DNA of 5,039 nt, from NCBI GenBank assembly GCA_003512805.1, contig DOOK01000425.1, positions 1 through 5,039 of the forward strand, in the 5' to 3' direction. The DNA is from Erwinia sp. GTDB lineage: Bacteria > Pseudomonadota > Gammaproteobacteria > Enterobacterales > Enterobacteriaceae. The notes below the pieces were generated by a model. It did not search any database, was not told where the DNA came from, and was given only the letters and a program-made list of their open reading frames with translations. Of the stretch, positions 1 to 5,039 are shown piece by piece (the stretch's first letter is position 1; the number at the start of each line of letters is the position of its first letter). The translations under genes were made by a program, and so were the position numbers.

Positions 1-38
1 CCAGTGACGACGTTATCTCACGCACGATCCTCTTTTCC

Positions 39-67
39 AAGGCTGGCGCGCCCGCACGCCGCCTTTT
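39..67 (+). terminator. Possible intrinsic terminator of an upstream gene
   Basis: A GC-rich hairpin is visible. AAGGC (39-43) and GGCG (45-48) pair with CGCC (57-60) and GCCTT (61-65), with one bulged T at 44 and an 8-nt loop at 49-56. A short T run (64-67) follows. The stem has nine pairs, but the T tract is only four bases, so this is a weak terminator at best. It would end transcription from a plus-strand gene left of the window; in E. coli the neighbour on that side is yhjD. Its presence argues that 1-98 is non-coding. Confidence 0.35.
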
Positions 68-72
68 CACCA

Positions 73-101
73 TTGAACGAACAGGATCCAGTGCGTAAGA
101 T
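73..101 (+). promoter_or_regulatory. Candidate sigma-70 promoter of yhjE
   Basis: A -35 element TTGAAC (73-78) is followed, after exactly 17 nt, by a -10 element TAAGAT (96-101). Each matches its consensus at four of six positions. The predicted transcription start near 108 would leave a leader of about 26 nt before the yhjE ATG at 134. The position directly upstream of the gene and the ideal spacing support it. No operator is recognised around it. Confidence 0.45.
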
Positions 102-133
102 TCCTTTTCACGTATTACAAATAAGAAACAATT

Positions 134-1462
134 ATGCAAGCCTCCATCGCACCATCGCTCAACGCTGAACAGGACACTCCACCCGTAAATTCACGCGGCA
201 AAGTCGTGATCGCTTCGCTGGTCGGCACCGCTATTGAATTTTTCGATTTCTATATTTACGCCACTGCGGCGGTGATCGTGTTCCCCCATATTTTCTTCCC
301 GCAGGGAGATGCAACCGTCGCTACGCTACAGTCGCTGGCTACGTTTGCTATCGCGTTTATTGCCCGCCCAATCGGTTCGGCGCTTTTTGGCCACTTCGGC
401 GACCGGGCAGGACGTAAAGTCACGCTGGTGGCTTCGCTGCTGACAATGGGCATTTCTACCGTGGTTATTGGCCTGCTGCCGGGCTACCAGACTATCGGCG
501 TCTTCGCGCCCTTACTGCTGGCGCTGGCGCGTTTTGGTCAGGGTCTGGGGCTGGGGGGCGAATGGGGCGGCGCGGCGCTGCTGGCGACCGAAAACGCTCC
601 GGCAAAAAAACGGGCGCTTTATGGTTCCTTTCCACAGCTTGGCGCGCCCATTGGTTTCTTTTTCGCTAACGGCACCTTTCTGCTTCTCTCATGGCTGTTA
701 ACCGATGAACAGTTTATGCAGTGGGGCTGGCGCGTACCCTTTATCCTCTCCGCGGTGCTGGTGCTGATTGGTCTTTACGTGCGCGTTTCACTTAACGAAT
801 CGCCCGTCTTCGCGAAAGTAAAAAAAGAGAAAAAGCAGGTCAAAATACCTATCGGTACGCTGCTGTCGAAACACATGAAGGCGACCATTTTGGGCACCTT
901 TATCATGCTGGCGACCTATACGCTTTTTTATATCATGACCGTTTATTCCATGACCTATGGCACCACACCTGCGCCAAATGGTCTGGGTTTCCCGCGTAAT
1001 ACCATGTTGTGGATGCTGATGCTGGCGGTGATCGGCTTTGGCGTAATGGTACCGATTGCAGGCCTGTTGGCTGACCGCTTCGGCCGCCGCAAGACCATGA
1101 TCGTGATTACGCTACTGATTATCGCCTTTGCGCTGATTTTCCCGTCGATGCTGGGGTCCGGTAACCAATGGGTGGTGATGGCCTTTCTGCTGTGCGGTTT
1201 AAGCGTAATGGGGCTGACGTTTGGCCCGATGGGCGCGCTGCTGCCGGAGCTGTTTCCAACCGAGGTGCGTTATACGGGGGCCTCGTTTTCTTACAACCTG
1301 TCGTCGATCCTCGGCGCTTCGGTCGCCCCTTATATCGCGACCTGGCTGGCACATACTTATGGGTTGTTCTATGTGGGCCTCTATCTGGCGGCGATGGCCT
1401 GCCTGACGCTGTTCGCGCTGCTTGCCAGCCGGGAAACGCGCCACGAATCCCTGTTTGATTAG
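134..1462 (+). CDS. yhjE: MFS metabolite:H+ symporter family transporter YhjE
   Basis: This encodes a 442-residue inner-membrane protein, about the length of E. coli YhjE (near 440), with which it appears collinear. It belongs to the metabolite:H+ symporter branch of the major facilitator superfamily (the ShiA/ProP-like group), which takes up small organic solutes with protons. The substrate of YhjE is not established and cannot be read from the sequence. Twelve hydrophobic segments are visible, six on each side of a basic central loop (about 218-250). The family loop motif GHFGDRAGRK lies at 86-95, and its second-half copy with D314-R315-x-G-R-R-K is at 310-320. The MHS signature around R133 to G146 (GQGLGLGGEWGG) and LPELFPTEVRYTG (370-382) are also present. 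The ATG at 134 is chosen because the N-terminus matches the family; its ribosome site is weak (AAGAAA, 123-128). The gene has a candidate promoter upstream and its own terminator 19 nt after the stop, so it is probably monocistronic. Confidence 0.95.
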   Translation: MQASIAPSLNAEQDTPPVNSRGKVVIASLVGTAIEFFDFYIYATAAVIVFPHIFFPQGDATVATLQSLATFAIAFIARPIGSALFGHFGDRAGRKVTLVASLLTMGISTVVIGLLPGYQTIGVFAPLLLALARFGQGLGLGGEWGGAALLATENAPAKKRALYGSFPQLGAPIGFFFANGTFLLLSWLLTDEQFMQWGWRVPFILSAVLVLIGLYVRVSLNESPVFAKVKKEKKQVKIPIGTLLSKHMKATILGTFIMLATYTLFYIMTVYSMTYGTTPAPNGLGFPRNTMLWMLMLAVIGFGVMVPIAGLLADRFGRRKTMIVITLLIIAFALIFPSMLGSGNQWVVMAFLLCGLSVMGLTFGPMGALLPELFPTEVRYTGASFSYNLSSILGASVAPYIATWLAHTYGLFYVGLYLAAMACLTLFALLASRETRHESLFD

Positions 1463-1481
1463 CCGCCCTGCTTTCCCCACT

Positions 1482-1507
1482 AAACCGGCCATTGCGCCGG
1501 TTTTTTT
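1482..1507 (+). terminator. Intrinsic terminator of yhjE
   Basis: A perfect 8-bp stem, AAACCGGC (1482-1489) with GCCGGTTT (1496-1503), encloses a 6-nt CATTGC loop. It runs into seven T residues (1501-1507). It starts 19 nt after the yhjE stop codon, a textbook Rho-independent terminator for the plus-strand transcript. It is paired with a near mirror-image terminator on the other strand at 1512-1539. Confidence 0.9.
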
Positions 1508-1511
1508 GGGC

Positions 1512-1539
1512 AAAAAAAACCCGGCGCAATGGCCGGGTT
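1512..1539 (-). terminator. Intrinsic terminator of yhjG (and the pdeH-yhjG transcript)
   Basis: Read on the minus strand, AACCCGGC (1539-1532) pairs with GCCGGGTT (1525-1518) around a CATTGC loop. The stem is followed by an eight-base T tract (the A run at 1519-1512). The stem begins only 3 nt after the yhjG stop codon at 1543. The hairpin differs from the yhjE terminator by one base pair, a G-C pair replacing an A-T pair. Confidence 0.9.
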
Positions 1540-1542
1540 CGT

Positions 1543-3603
1543 TTATTTCTTTTTCATTTGCCCCAGCACGTTAACGCACTGGTTCTGCTCGTTATCGCTG
1601 GGTGAAATCAGCGCCAGCAGCGCGGCGGCAGGCGCCACTACCGCTCCCAAAGCAACGGCCGCCGCACCGCGAGCAATCAGCGGCCCGGCTTTGACACCTG
1701 CATCAGGATTTTTAAACGTGCCCTTAACGTAAAGCGGCGAACGCAGCGTTACGATGCGCATCCCTTTGCTCTCCGGATTAATGGAAAGATCCAGCCGTTC
1801 ATTCGCAAAGTTTGTGTTGCCGCTGATATTAATGACCGCATTTTCGGTATCGAAGACAAAGAGTTTGGTCGAGGCGACCCCATTATCCACCTTCAGATCG
1901 GCCGCCGCACAGTTGATACGCACTTCATCATCGCCAAACAGCTTGCCGACTACATAGTTACCGACGTTAAGACCGACGATTTCCATCAGGCCACGGCTGA
2001 TAACACCATCATTCATTAGCAGCTTCACGCTGCCGTTGCTGGTCGCCAGAATATCGGCAACGGAGTTACCCGTGCCGCTCAGCGTGGCATCACCGTTAAT
2101 CTGCCCCATGCTGTTTTGCATCGACTTCACGCCCGGGAAGAGCTGTTTCAGCTGCAGATTACGTGCGTGCAGATCGGCCCGTGCGCGCATCGGCGTGTGG
2201 TCGCCTTCCATACGGATGGTTGAATTAAGGTTGCCACCCGCCATGCCAAACCGCAGCGGATCCAGCAGCAGGCTGCCGTTTTTCAACGCCAGATGGGTGT
2301 AAAGATCGCTGATAGGCAGAGAATTGCTGTGTTCGATGCGCTTGCCGCTAAACTTCACGTCGGCATCCATAACGTCCCAGCTTTTAGTCTCGAACCTGTC
2401 ATGCGGCAGGACCCGATCGGCAGGCTGATTGGGTGTTTCCCCTCTTTTCGCTTTGGCCTGCTCGGTTTTATCGCTGCCCTTGCCGGATTTGACGCCGATA
2501 AGCGGCCCCAGATCGGCCATACGCAGCTGACGTGACTCCAGCGAGCCCTCCAGTTTAGGCCGTGGCTTCACCTGGCTATAGGTCAGCGAGCCATGAATAT
2601 CACTGTCGCCGATATGGCCGTTAAAATCGTTGTAATGAAAGACCGGGCCGCCCTTTTGCTGAAAACGCGCAATCAGATGGCCGTCAGTTTCATAAGGAGG
2701 CGTATCTGGCAGCAGCACGCCGGTCAGGCCATACAGGTTTGCCAGCGTATCGCCGGAGAAGCGCAGGCGTATATTCAGCCCGCCCAGATTCATCGGGTCC
2801 TGCAGACTGCCCACTATCTGCACGCGCGTGGTGCCGTTGTGCACATCGGCCTGGACAGGGAAAGGATTGTTTTTGCTACGCAGCGAAAGCATGCCGCCAA
2901 GTTTACCGTCACCGGTCAACTTTTCATCGTTGTAAGTTCCGGCCGCTTTCCAGCCGAAAACCAGGTCTGATGCGCCTTTCTGACCCGCATCGTCCTTACC
3001 GCCCGCGATTTGCGCATAGGGAACAGGCTTGCCCAGCGGATTGACCGTCACCTGCACATCGGCCTTATTGATGGCGTCCCGGTAAGCAATTTTTGCCCGA
3101 TCGAAGAGAATGTTATCCAGGCGAAACGTCCATGCGGAAGGCTCACTGGCTGCGGCGTTGTCGCTGGCAGCCAGGTCAAACGTCCAGTTATTTTTGCCTG
3201 CCGCCGTCTGGATCAGGCGTGCATCGGGCTGCTCCAGTTTGATCCACGGGATAAAGACTTCTTTATGCACCAGGGCTAACGGGGACAGCGTTGCCTCCAC
3301 ACGAGGCAAATGCACCATCGTAATATCGGCAATTGCAGGCGGGTTTCCCAGCAGGATATCCTGTGCGTGCACGTGCGGCCACGGCACCCAGCTGCGCCAG
3401 CCCGCTTCGTCGCGGTTACGCGCCCAGGCGACGCCCAGATCGCCGCGAATAGCGAAGGGACGGTTCAGTTCTGTTGAGACTTTCTGATTGATAGTTGGCT
3501 TCAGGCGATTCCAGTCAAATGTCGCGATAACGATCACTACCACCACAACCAGCAACAAAAAAATCCCGACAATCCAGCTAACTACTTTTCCTGTGCGCGA
3601 CAC
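1543..3603 (-). CDS. yhjG: AsmA family envelope protein YhjG
   Basis: This encodes 686 residues, close to E. coli YhjG in length and in sequence. AsmA-family proteins (AsmA, TamB, YdbH, YhdP, YicH, YhjG) are anchored in the inner membrane and extend through the periplasm. TamB, YdbH and YhdP are implicated in moving phospholipid towards the outer membrane; the specific role of YhjG is unclear. Visible parts are a single N-terminal membrane segment (about 8-28), then WNRLKPTIN and FAIRGDLGV as in the family. A long periplasmic region of alternating beta-strand pattern is interrupted by a charged, low-complexity linker (about 372-398). The AsmA C-terminal domain follows (about 400-632, with TSNGSVKLLMNDGVISRGLM at 521-540), then an alanine-rich hydrophobic stretch (about 640-667) and a basic end. 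Two cysteines (564 and 676) may form a disulfide. The start is GTG, supported by an ideally spaced AAGGAG and by the membrane segment directly after it. The gene lies 60 nt downstream of pdeH and ends 3 nt before a strong terminator. Confidence 0.93.
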   Translation of the reverse strand: MSRTGKVVSWIVGIFLLLVVVVVIVIATFDWNRLKPTINQKVSTELNRPFAIRGDLGVAWARNRDEAGWRSWVPWPHVHAQDILLGNPPAIADITMVHLPRVEATLSPLALVHKEVFIPWIKLEQPDARLIQTAAGKNNWTFDLAASDNAAASEPSAWTFRLDNILFDRAKIAYRDAINKADVQVTVNPLGKPVPYAQIAGGKDDAGQKGASDLVFGWKAAGTYNDEKLTGDGKLGGMLSLRSKNNPFPVQADVHNGTTRVQIVGSLQDPMNLGGLNIRLRFSGDTLANLYGLTGVLLPDTPPYETDGHLIARFQQKGGPVFHYNDFNGHIGDSDIHGSLTYSQVKPRPKLEGSLESRQLRMADLGPLIGVKSGKGSDKTEQAKAKRGETPNQPADRVLPHDRFETKSWDVMDADVKFSGKRIEHSNSLPISDLYTHLALKNGSLLLDPLRFGMAGGNLNSTIRMEGDHTPMRARADLHARNLQLKQLFPGVKSMQNSMGQINGDATLSGTGNSVADILATSNGSVKLLMNDGVISRGLMEIVGLNVGNYVVGKLFGDDEVRINCAAADLKVDNGVASTKLFVFDTENAVINISGNTNFANERLDLSINPESKGMRIVTLRSPLYVKGTFKNPDAGVKAGPLIARGAAAVALGAVVAPAAALLALISPSDNEQNQCVNVLGQMKKK

Positions 3604-3610
3604 TGTTTAT

Positions 3611-3616
3611 CTCCTT
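3611..3616 (-). promoter_or_regulatory. Ribosome binding site fixing the GTG start of yhjG
   Basis: The minus strand reads AAGGAG, then seven bases, then GTG at 3603-3601. This is a full Shine-Dalgarno match at optimal spacing. It decides the unusual GTG start over any internal ATG and suggests efficient translation despite the non-ATG codon. Confidence 0.85.
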
Positions 3617-3623
3617 GTTCACT

Positions 3624-3646
3624 TCGTCTTCTGTAAAGATAGACGA
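3624..3646 (-). other. Stem-loop between pdeH and yhjG
   Basis: On the minus strand TCGTCT and TCT, separated by one bulged A, pair with AGA and AGACGA around a TTAC loop, giving nine base pairs. The structure begins 17 nt after the pdeH stop and ends 7 nt before the yhjG Shine-Dalgarno. No T tract follows, so it is not a standard terminator. It could protect the pdeH messenger end or influence yhjG translation; either role is inference. Confidence 0.45.
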
Positions 3647-3663
3647 GCGGGGAGAAAACGGCA

Positions 3664-4434
3664 TTACGCCAGCTTCAGCGGCAGCGTTTCCAGCTGGTCA
3701 AACGGCATAGGATGGGCAAAATAGTAGCCCTGCGCGGCGCAGGCAAACGAGTTCTGCACCTGGTGCCACTCCTCCAGCGTCTCGACGCCTTCCACAATGA
3801 CGCCCTTGCAGTAGCGGTTAATCAATGCCAGGAGCATATTGAACAGACTACGGCCCTCTTCCGATTTTCTCAGCAGGATAAACAGCTCACGTGCCAGTTT
3901 GATATGGTCATATTTCAGTTCTGACAGCGCGGAAAAGTTCGCCATGCCCGAGCCAAAATCGTCCAGCCACAGCGGTCCCAGTTCCGGTATCTGAGCTACC
4001 ATGCCTGCCTGCGGCAGCAACTGATGCTCGACCAGCTCAAAACGCACCCACGGACAACGCGCGATAAGCTGGCGAACCACCGGGTTGTGCTGGACGGCCT
4101 GCAGCGTTGGGCCGTCAATATTGACCGAGGCAACCATTCCGCCTTCGATAAATTTTGCTTTCCACGTCTCCAGCAGTTCCAGCTGCTCACGAATAATCAG
4201 CATCCGCTCCGTCGCATCAAGCGCGGCAAAATAGGACTCCGGCGATACCCTCTGGCCCGGCGCGGAAGGATGAAAGACCGCGGTAAGCAACTCAATTGCC
4301 ATCAGGCTGCCGGTTACCCGGTAGATCGGTTGAAACCTATAGGTGCGCTGGCATTCTCGCCAGTAAAGATGCTCCTGCTGCTGTTTCAGGACAGGTGAGG
4401 GAGGAAGCCGGTGTCTGATGTTCTTCAGCACCAT
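3664..4434 (-). CDS. pdeH: Cyclic-di-GMP phosphodiesterase PdeH (YhjH), EAL domain
   Basis: This 256-residue protein (E. coli PdeH is 255) is a stand-alone EAL domain with no membrane segment or sensory domain. The family hydrolyses c-di-GMP to pGpG in the cytoplasm. In E. coli PdeH keeps c-di-GMP low in motile cells, preventing YcgR from braking the flagellar motor and opposing curli expression. Expected active-site elements are present: ELL at 48-50 in place of EAL, with the metal-binding E48; N105 in SVNIDGP; E133 in FELVEH; D158-D159 in LDDFGSGMANFSAL; K179 in IKLAREL; E215 and E218 in VEGVET; and Q235 in AAQGYY. The enzyme therefore looks catalytically competent. The first 25 or so residues are less like E. 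coli than the domain itself. The ATG is preceded by AAGGAT (4446-4441) six bases away. A near-consensus FliA promoter lies upstream, and yhjG follows with a 60-nt gap. Confidence 0.95.
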   Translation of the reverse strand: MVLKNIRHRLPPSPVLKQQQEHLYWRECQRTYRFQPIYRVTGSLMAIELLTAVFHPSAPGQRVSPESYFAALDATERMLIIREQLELLETWKAKFIEGGMVASVNIDGPTLQAVQHNPVVRQLIARCPWVRFELVEHQLLPQAGMVAQIPELGPLWLDDFGSGMANFSALSELKYDHIKLARELFILLRKSEEGRSLFNMLLALINRYCKGVIVEGVETLEEWHQVQNSFACAAQGYYFAHPMPFDQLETLPLKLA

Positions 4435-4440
4435 ATTAAG

Positions 4441-4446
4441 ATCCTT
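4441..4446 (-). promoter_or_regulatory. Ribosome binding site of pdeH
   Basis: The minus strand reads AAGGAT six bases before the ATG at 4434-4432. This matches the Shine-Dalgarno core at five of six positions and supports this start, although the far N-terminus is poorly conserved relative to E. coli. Confidence 0.7.
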
Positions 4447-4486
4447 GTCATTTTTGAGGCCTTACAGGAGGGGGCTTCTGTCATCA

Positions 4487-4513
4487 GTATCGGCATTCCC
4501 CTGGATAACTTTA
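4487..4513 (-). promoter_or_regulatory. FliA (sigma-28) flagellar class III promoter of pdeH
   Basis: The minus strand carries TAAAGTTA (4513-4506), exactly 11 nt, then GCCGATAC (4494-4487). The sigma-28 consensus, as I recall it, is TAAAGTTT-N11-GCCGATAA, so each half matches at seven of eight positions with perfect spacing. Transcription would start near 4480, giving a leader of about 45 nt before the pdeH ATG. E. coli yhjH/pdeH is a known flagellar class III gene, in agreement with this site. It implies that the organism has FliA and flagella. Confidence 0.92.
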
Positions 4514-4560
4514 TTACGCGCTTGTGCGGCAGAGCCGGTCGCGATGTGACCTTTTTTAAA

Positions 4561-4579
4561 AATAAAACGCTGTTTTAAA
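4561..4579 (+). promoter_or_regulatory. Probable KdgR operator of kdgK
   Basis: The sequence contains a perfect 6-bp inverted repeat, TAAAAC-GCT-GTTTTA (4563-4577). The 19-base site fits the enterobacterial KdgR box as I recall it (AATRAAAYRNYGTTTYATT) at 17 of 19 positions, missing only the last two. KdgR is an IclR-family repressor that responds to 2-keto-3-deoxygluconate, the substrate of the kinase encoded 61 bp downstream. The box lies immediately upstream of, and partly overlaps, the candidate kdgK promoter elements, as a repressor site would. Confidence 0.75.
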
Positions 4580-4582
4580 ATA

Positions 4583-4611
4583 TTGACTGGGGCAGTCAGC
4601 ACGGCGACACT
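4583..4611 (+). promoter_or_regulatory. Candidate sigma-70 promoter of kdgK
   Basis: A -35 element TTGACT (4583-4588, five of six) is followed after 17 nt by a poor -10, GACACT (4606-4611, three of six but keeping the key second A and final T). Transcription would start near 4618 with a leader of about 23 nt. An alternative is a better -10, TAAAAT (4576-4581), with a poor -35 at 4553-4558; it would lie inside the KdgR box. The sequence does not decide between them. TGACTG (4584-4589) and CAGTCA (4593-4598) form an inverted repeat over the -35. Confidence 0.4.
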
Positions 4612-4640
4612 AAGACGAAAAACGGAGCGAGCGGATTATC

Positions 4641-5039
4641 ATGAGCGAAAAAAATATCGCCGTTATCGGCGAATGTATGATTGAGCTGTCCCAACAGGAA
4701 AATAGTCTGAGCCGCGGTTTTGGTGGTGATACGCTGAATACGGCCGTTTATCTTGCCCGCCAGACCCGTCAGCTGGCGGTGCATTACGTTACCGCGCTGG
4801 GCACGGATACGTTCAGTAGCGAGATGCTGGCGGCGTGGCAGCAGGAGAAAATACAAACCGGGCTTATCCAGCGCATGGAAAACAAACTGCCCGGCCTTTA
4901 CGTGATCGAAACGGATGCCCGGGGCGAGCGCACGTTCTATTACTGGCGCAATGATGCAGCCGCACGCTTCTGGCTGGAAGGCGAGCGGGCCGACGACATT
5001 TGCCAACAGCTGGTGCAGTTCGACTTTCTCTATTTGAGC
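4641..5039 (+). CDS. kdgK: 2-keto-3-deoxygluconate kinase KdgK (N-terminal part)
   Basis: The first 133 codons are present and the frame is open to the window end; E. coli KdgK has about 309 residues, so roughly 43% is seen. The enzyme is a cytoplasmic PfkB/ribokinase-family sugar kinase. It phosphorylates 2-keto-3-deoxy-D-gluconate with ATP to KDPG, which Eda splits to pyruvate and glyceraldehyde 3-phosphate in hexuronate and pectin-derived sugar catabolism. Visible family features are AVIGECMIELS (7-17), RGFGGDTLNTAVYLAR (25-40, the first PfkB glycine signature), HYVTALGTD (48-56), and the substrate-side stretch from RMENKLPGLY through GERTFYYWRNDAAA. The second PfkB signature with the catalytic aspartate would lie beyond the window. 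The ATG at 4641 matches the family N-terminus; its ribosome site is GGAG at 4624-4627 (13 nt away) or the closer, weaker GAGCGG (4629-4634). A KdgR box and promoter lie upstream, and pdeH is divergent. Confidence 0.95.
   Translation, partial: MSEKNIAVIGECMIELSQQENSLSRGFGGDTLNTAVYLARQTRQLAVHYVTALGTDTFSSEMLAAWQQEKIQTGLIQRMENKLPGLYVIETDARGERTFYYWRNDAAARFWLEGERADDICQQLVQFDFLYLS

Noticed and set aside
3..98. An open plus-strand frame ending in TAA at 96-98, which could be the tail of an upstream gene
   Set aside because: The 31 residues match nothing I recognise, the -10 element of the yhjE promoter overlaps the stop, and a possible terminator hairpin lies inside it. Thirty-odd open codons can occur by chance; sequence left of the window would decide.
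1119..1529. Minus-strand open frame of 136 codons opposite the 3' end of yhjE
   Set aside because: It lies antisense to a well-conserved gene, runs through both terminators, has a basic low-quality composition and shows no family motif.
2593..2970. Plus-strand open frame of 125 codons opposite yhjG, and a similar one at 3110-3487
   Set aside because: Both are antisense to conserved yhjG coding sequence, with no recognisable domain or ribosome site; they look like frame shadows.
3604..3700. Separate sigma-70 promoter for yhjG in the gap or the end of pdeH
   Set aside because: A TTGACC-like -35 and a TATCTT-like -10 exist on the minus strand, but not at workable spacing to each other.
4024..4398. 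Plus-strand open frame of 124 codons opposite pdeH
   Set aside because: It lies within the conserved EAL domain gene on the other strand and has no recognisable protein features.
4545..4560. CRP site upstream of kdgK
   Set aside because: Only the TGTGA half is good; the partner half TTAAA matches TCACA at three of five positions, and its distance to either candidate start is not a standard CRP position. Not listed as a feature.
4596..5006. Minus-strand open frame of 136 codons opposite kdgK
   Set aside because: It is antisense to clear KdgK coding sequence, extends into the kdgK leader and has no supporting motif.
1..5039. A novel defence, mobile or biosynthetic system
   Set aside because: All long frames belong to four familiar enterobacterial genes in their usual order; no repeats, integrase, transposase or unusual composition was seen.

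Overview
The window is a conserved chromosomal block of an enterobacterium (Enterobacterales). Four protein genes are present in the order yhjE (+), yhjG (-), pdeH/yhjH (-), kdgK (+, cut by the window end). As I recall it, this is the Escherichia coli order. The proteins resemble, but are clearly diverged from, the E. coli versions, so a related genus fits better than E. coli itself; I cannot name the species from the sequence. I see no mobile element, CRISPR array, tRNA, rRNA or sign of recent transfer.

Layout. Positions 1-133 hold no convincing gene: a GC-rich hairpin that may terminate transcription of an upstream gene, then a plausible sigma-70 promoter for yhjE. yhjE (134-1462) is a complete 12-helix metabolite:H+ symporter-type MFS transporter. 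It converges on yhjG (1543-3603, minus strand), a membrane-anchored AsmA-family envelope protein. The 80-nt gap between them holds two back-to-back intrinsic terminators, one per strand, which are near mirror images of each other. Upstream of yhjG, 60 nt away on the same strand, is pdeH (3664-4434), an EAL-domain cyclic-di-GMP phosphodiesterase. The 206-nt divergent region 4435-4640 carries a near-consensus FliA (sigma-28, flagellar) promoter for pdeH. It also carries a palindrome matching the KdgR operator and a candidate sigma-70 promoter for kdgK (4641 onward), which encodes 2-keto-3-deoxygluconate kinase.

How the genes relate. The FliA promoter places pdeH in the flagellar class III regulon, where its product is expected to keep c-di-GMP low in motile cells. 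No terminator separates pdeH from yhjG, so yhjG may be partly co-expressed with it. kdgK belongs to hexuronate/pectin-derived sugar catabolism and appears to be under KdgR control. yhjE is probably an independent transcription unit with unknown substrate. The four genes do not form one pathway. The main interest is in the regulatory sites; I found no evidence of a previously undescribed system.
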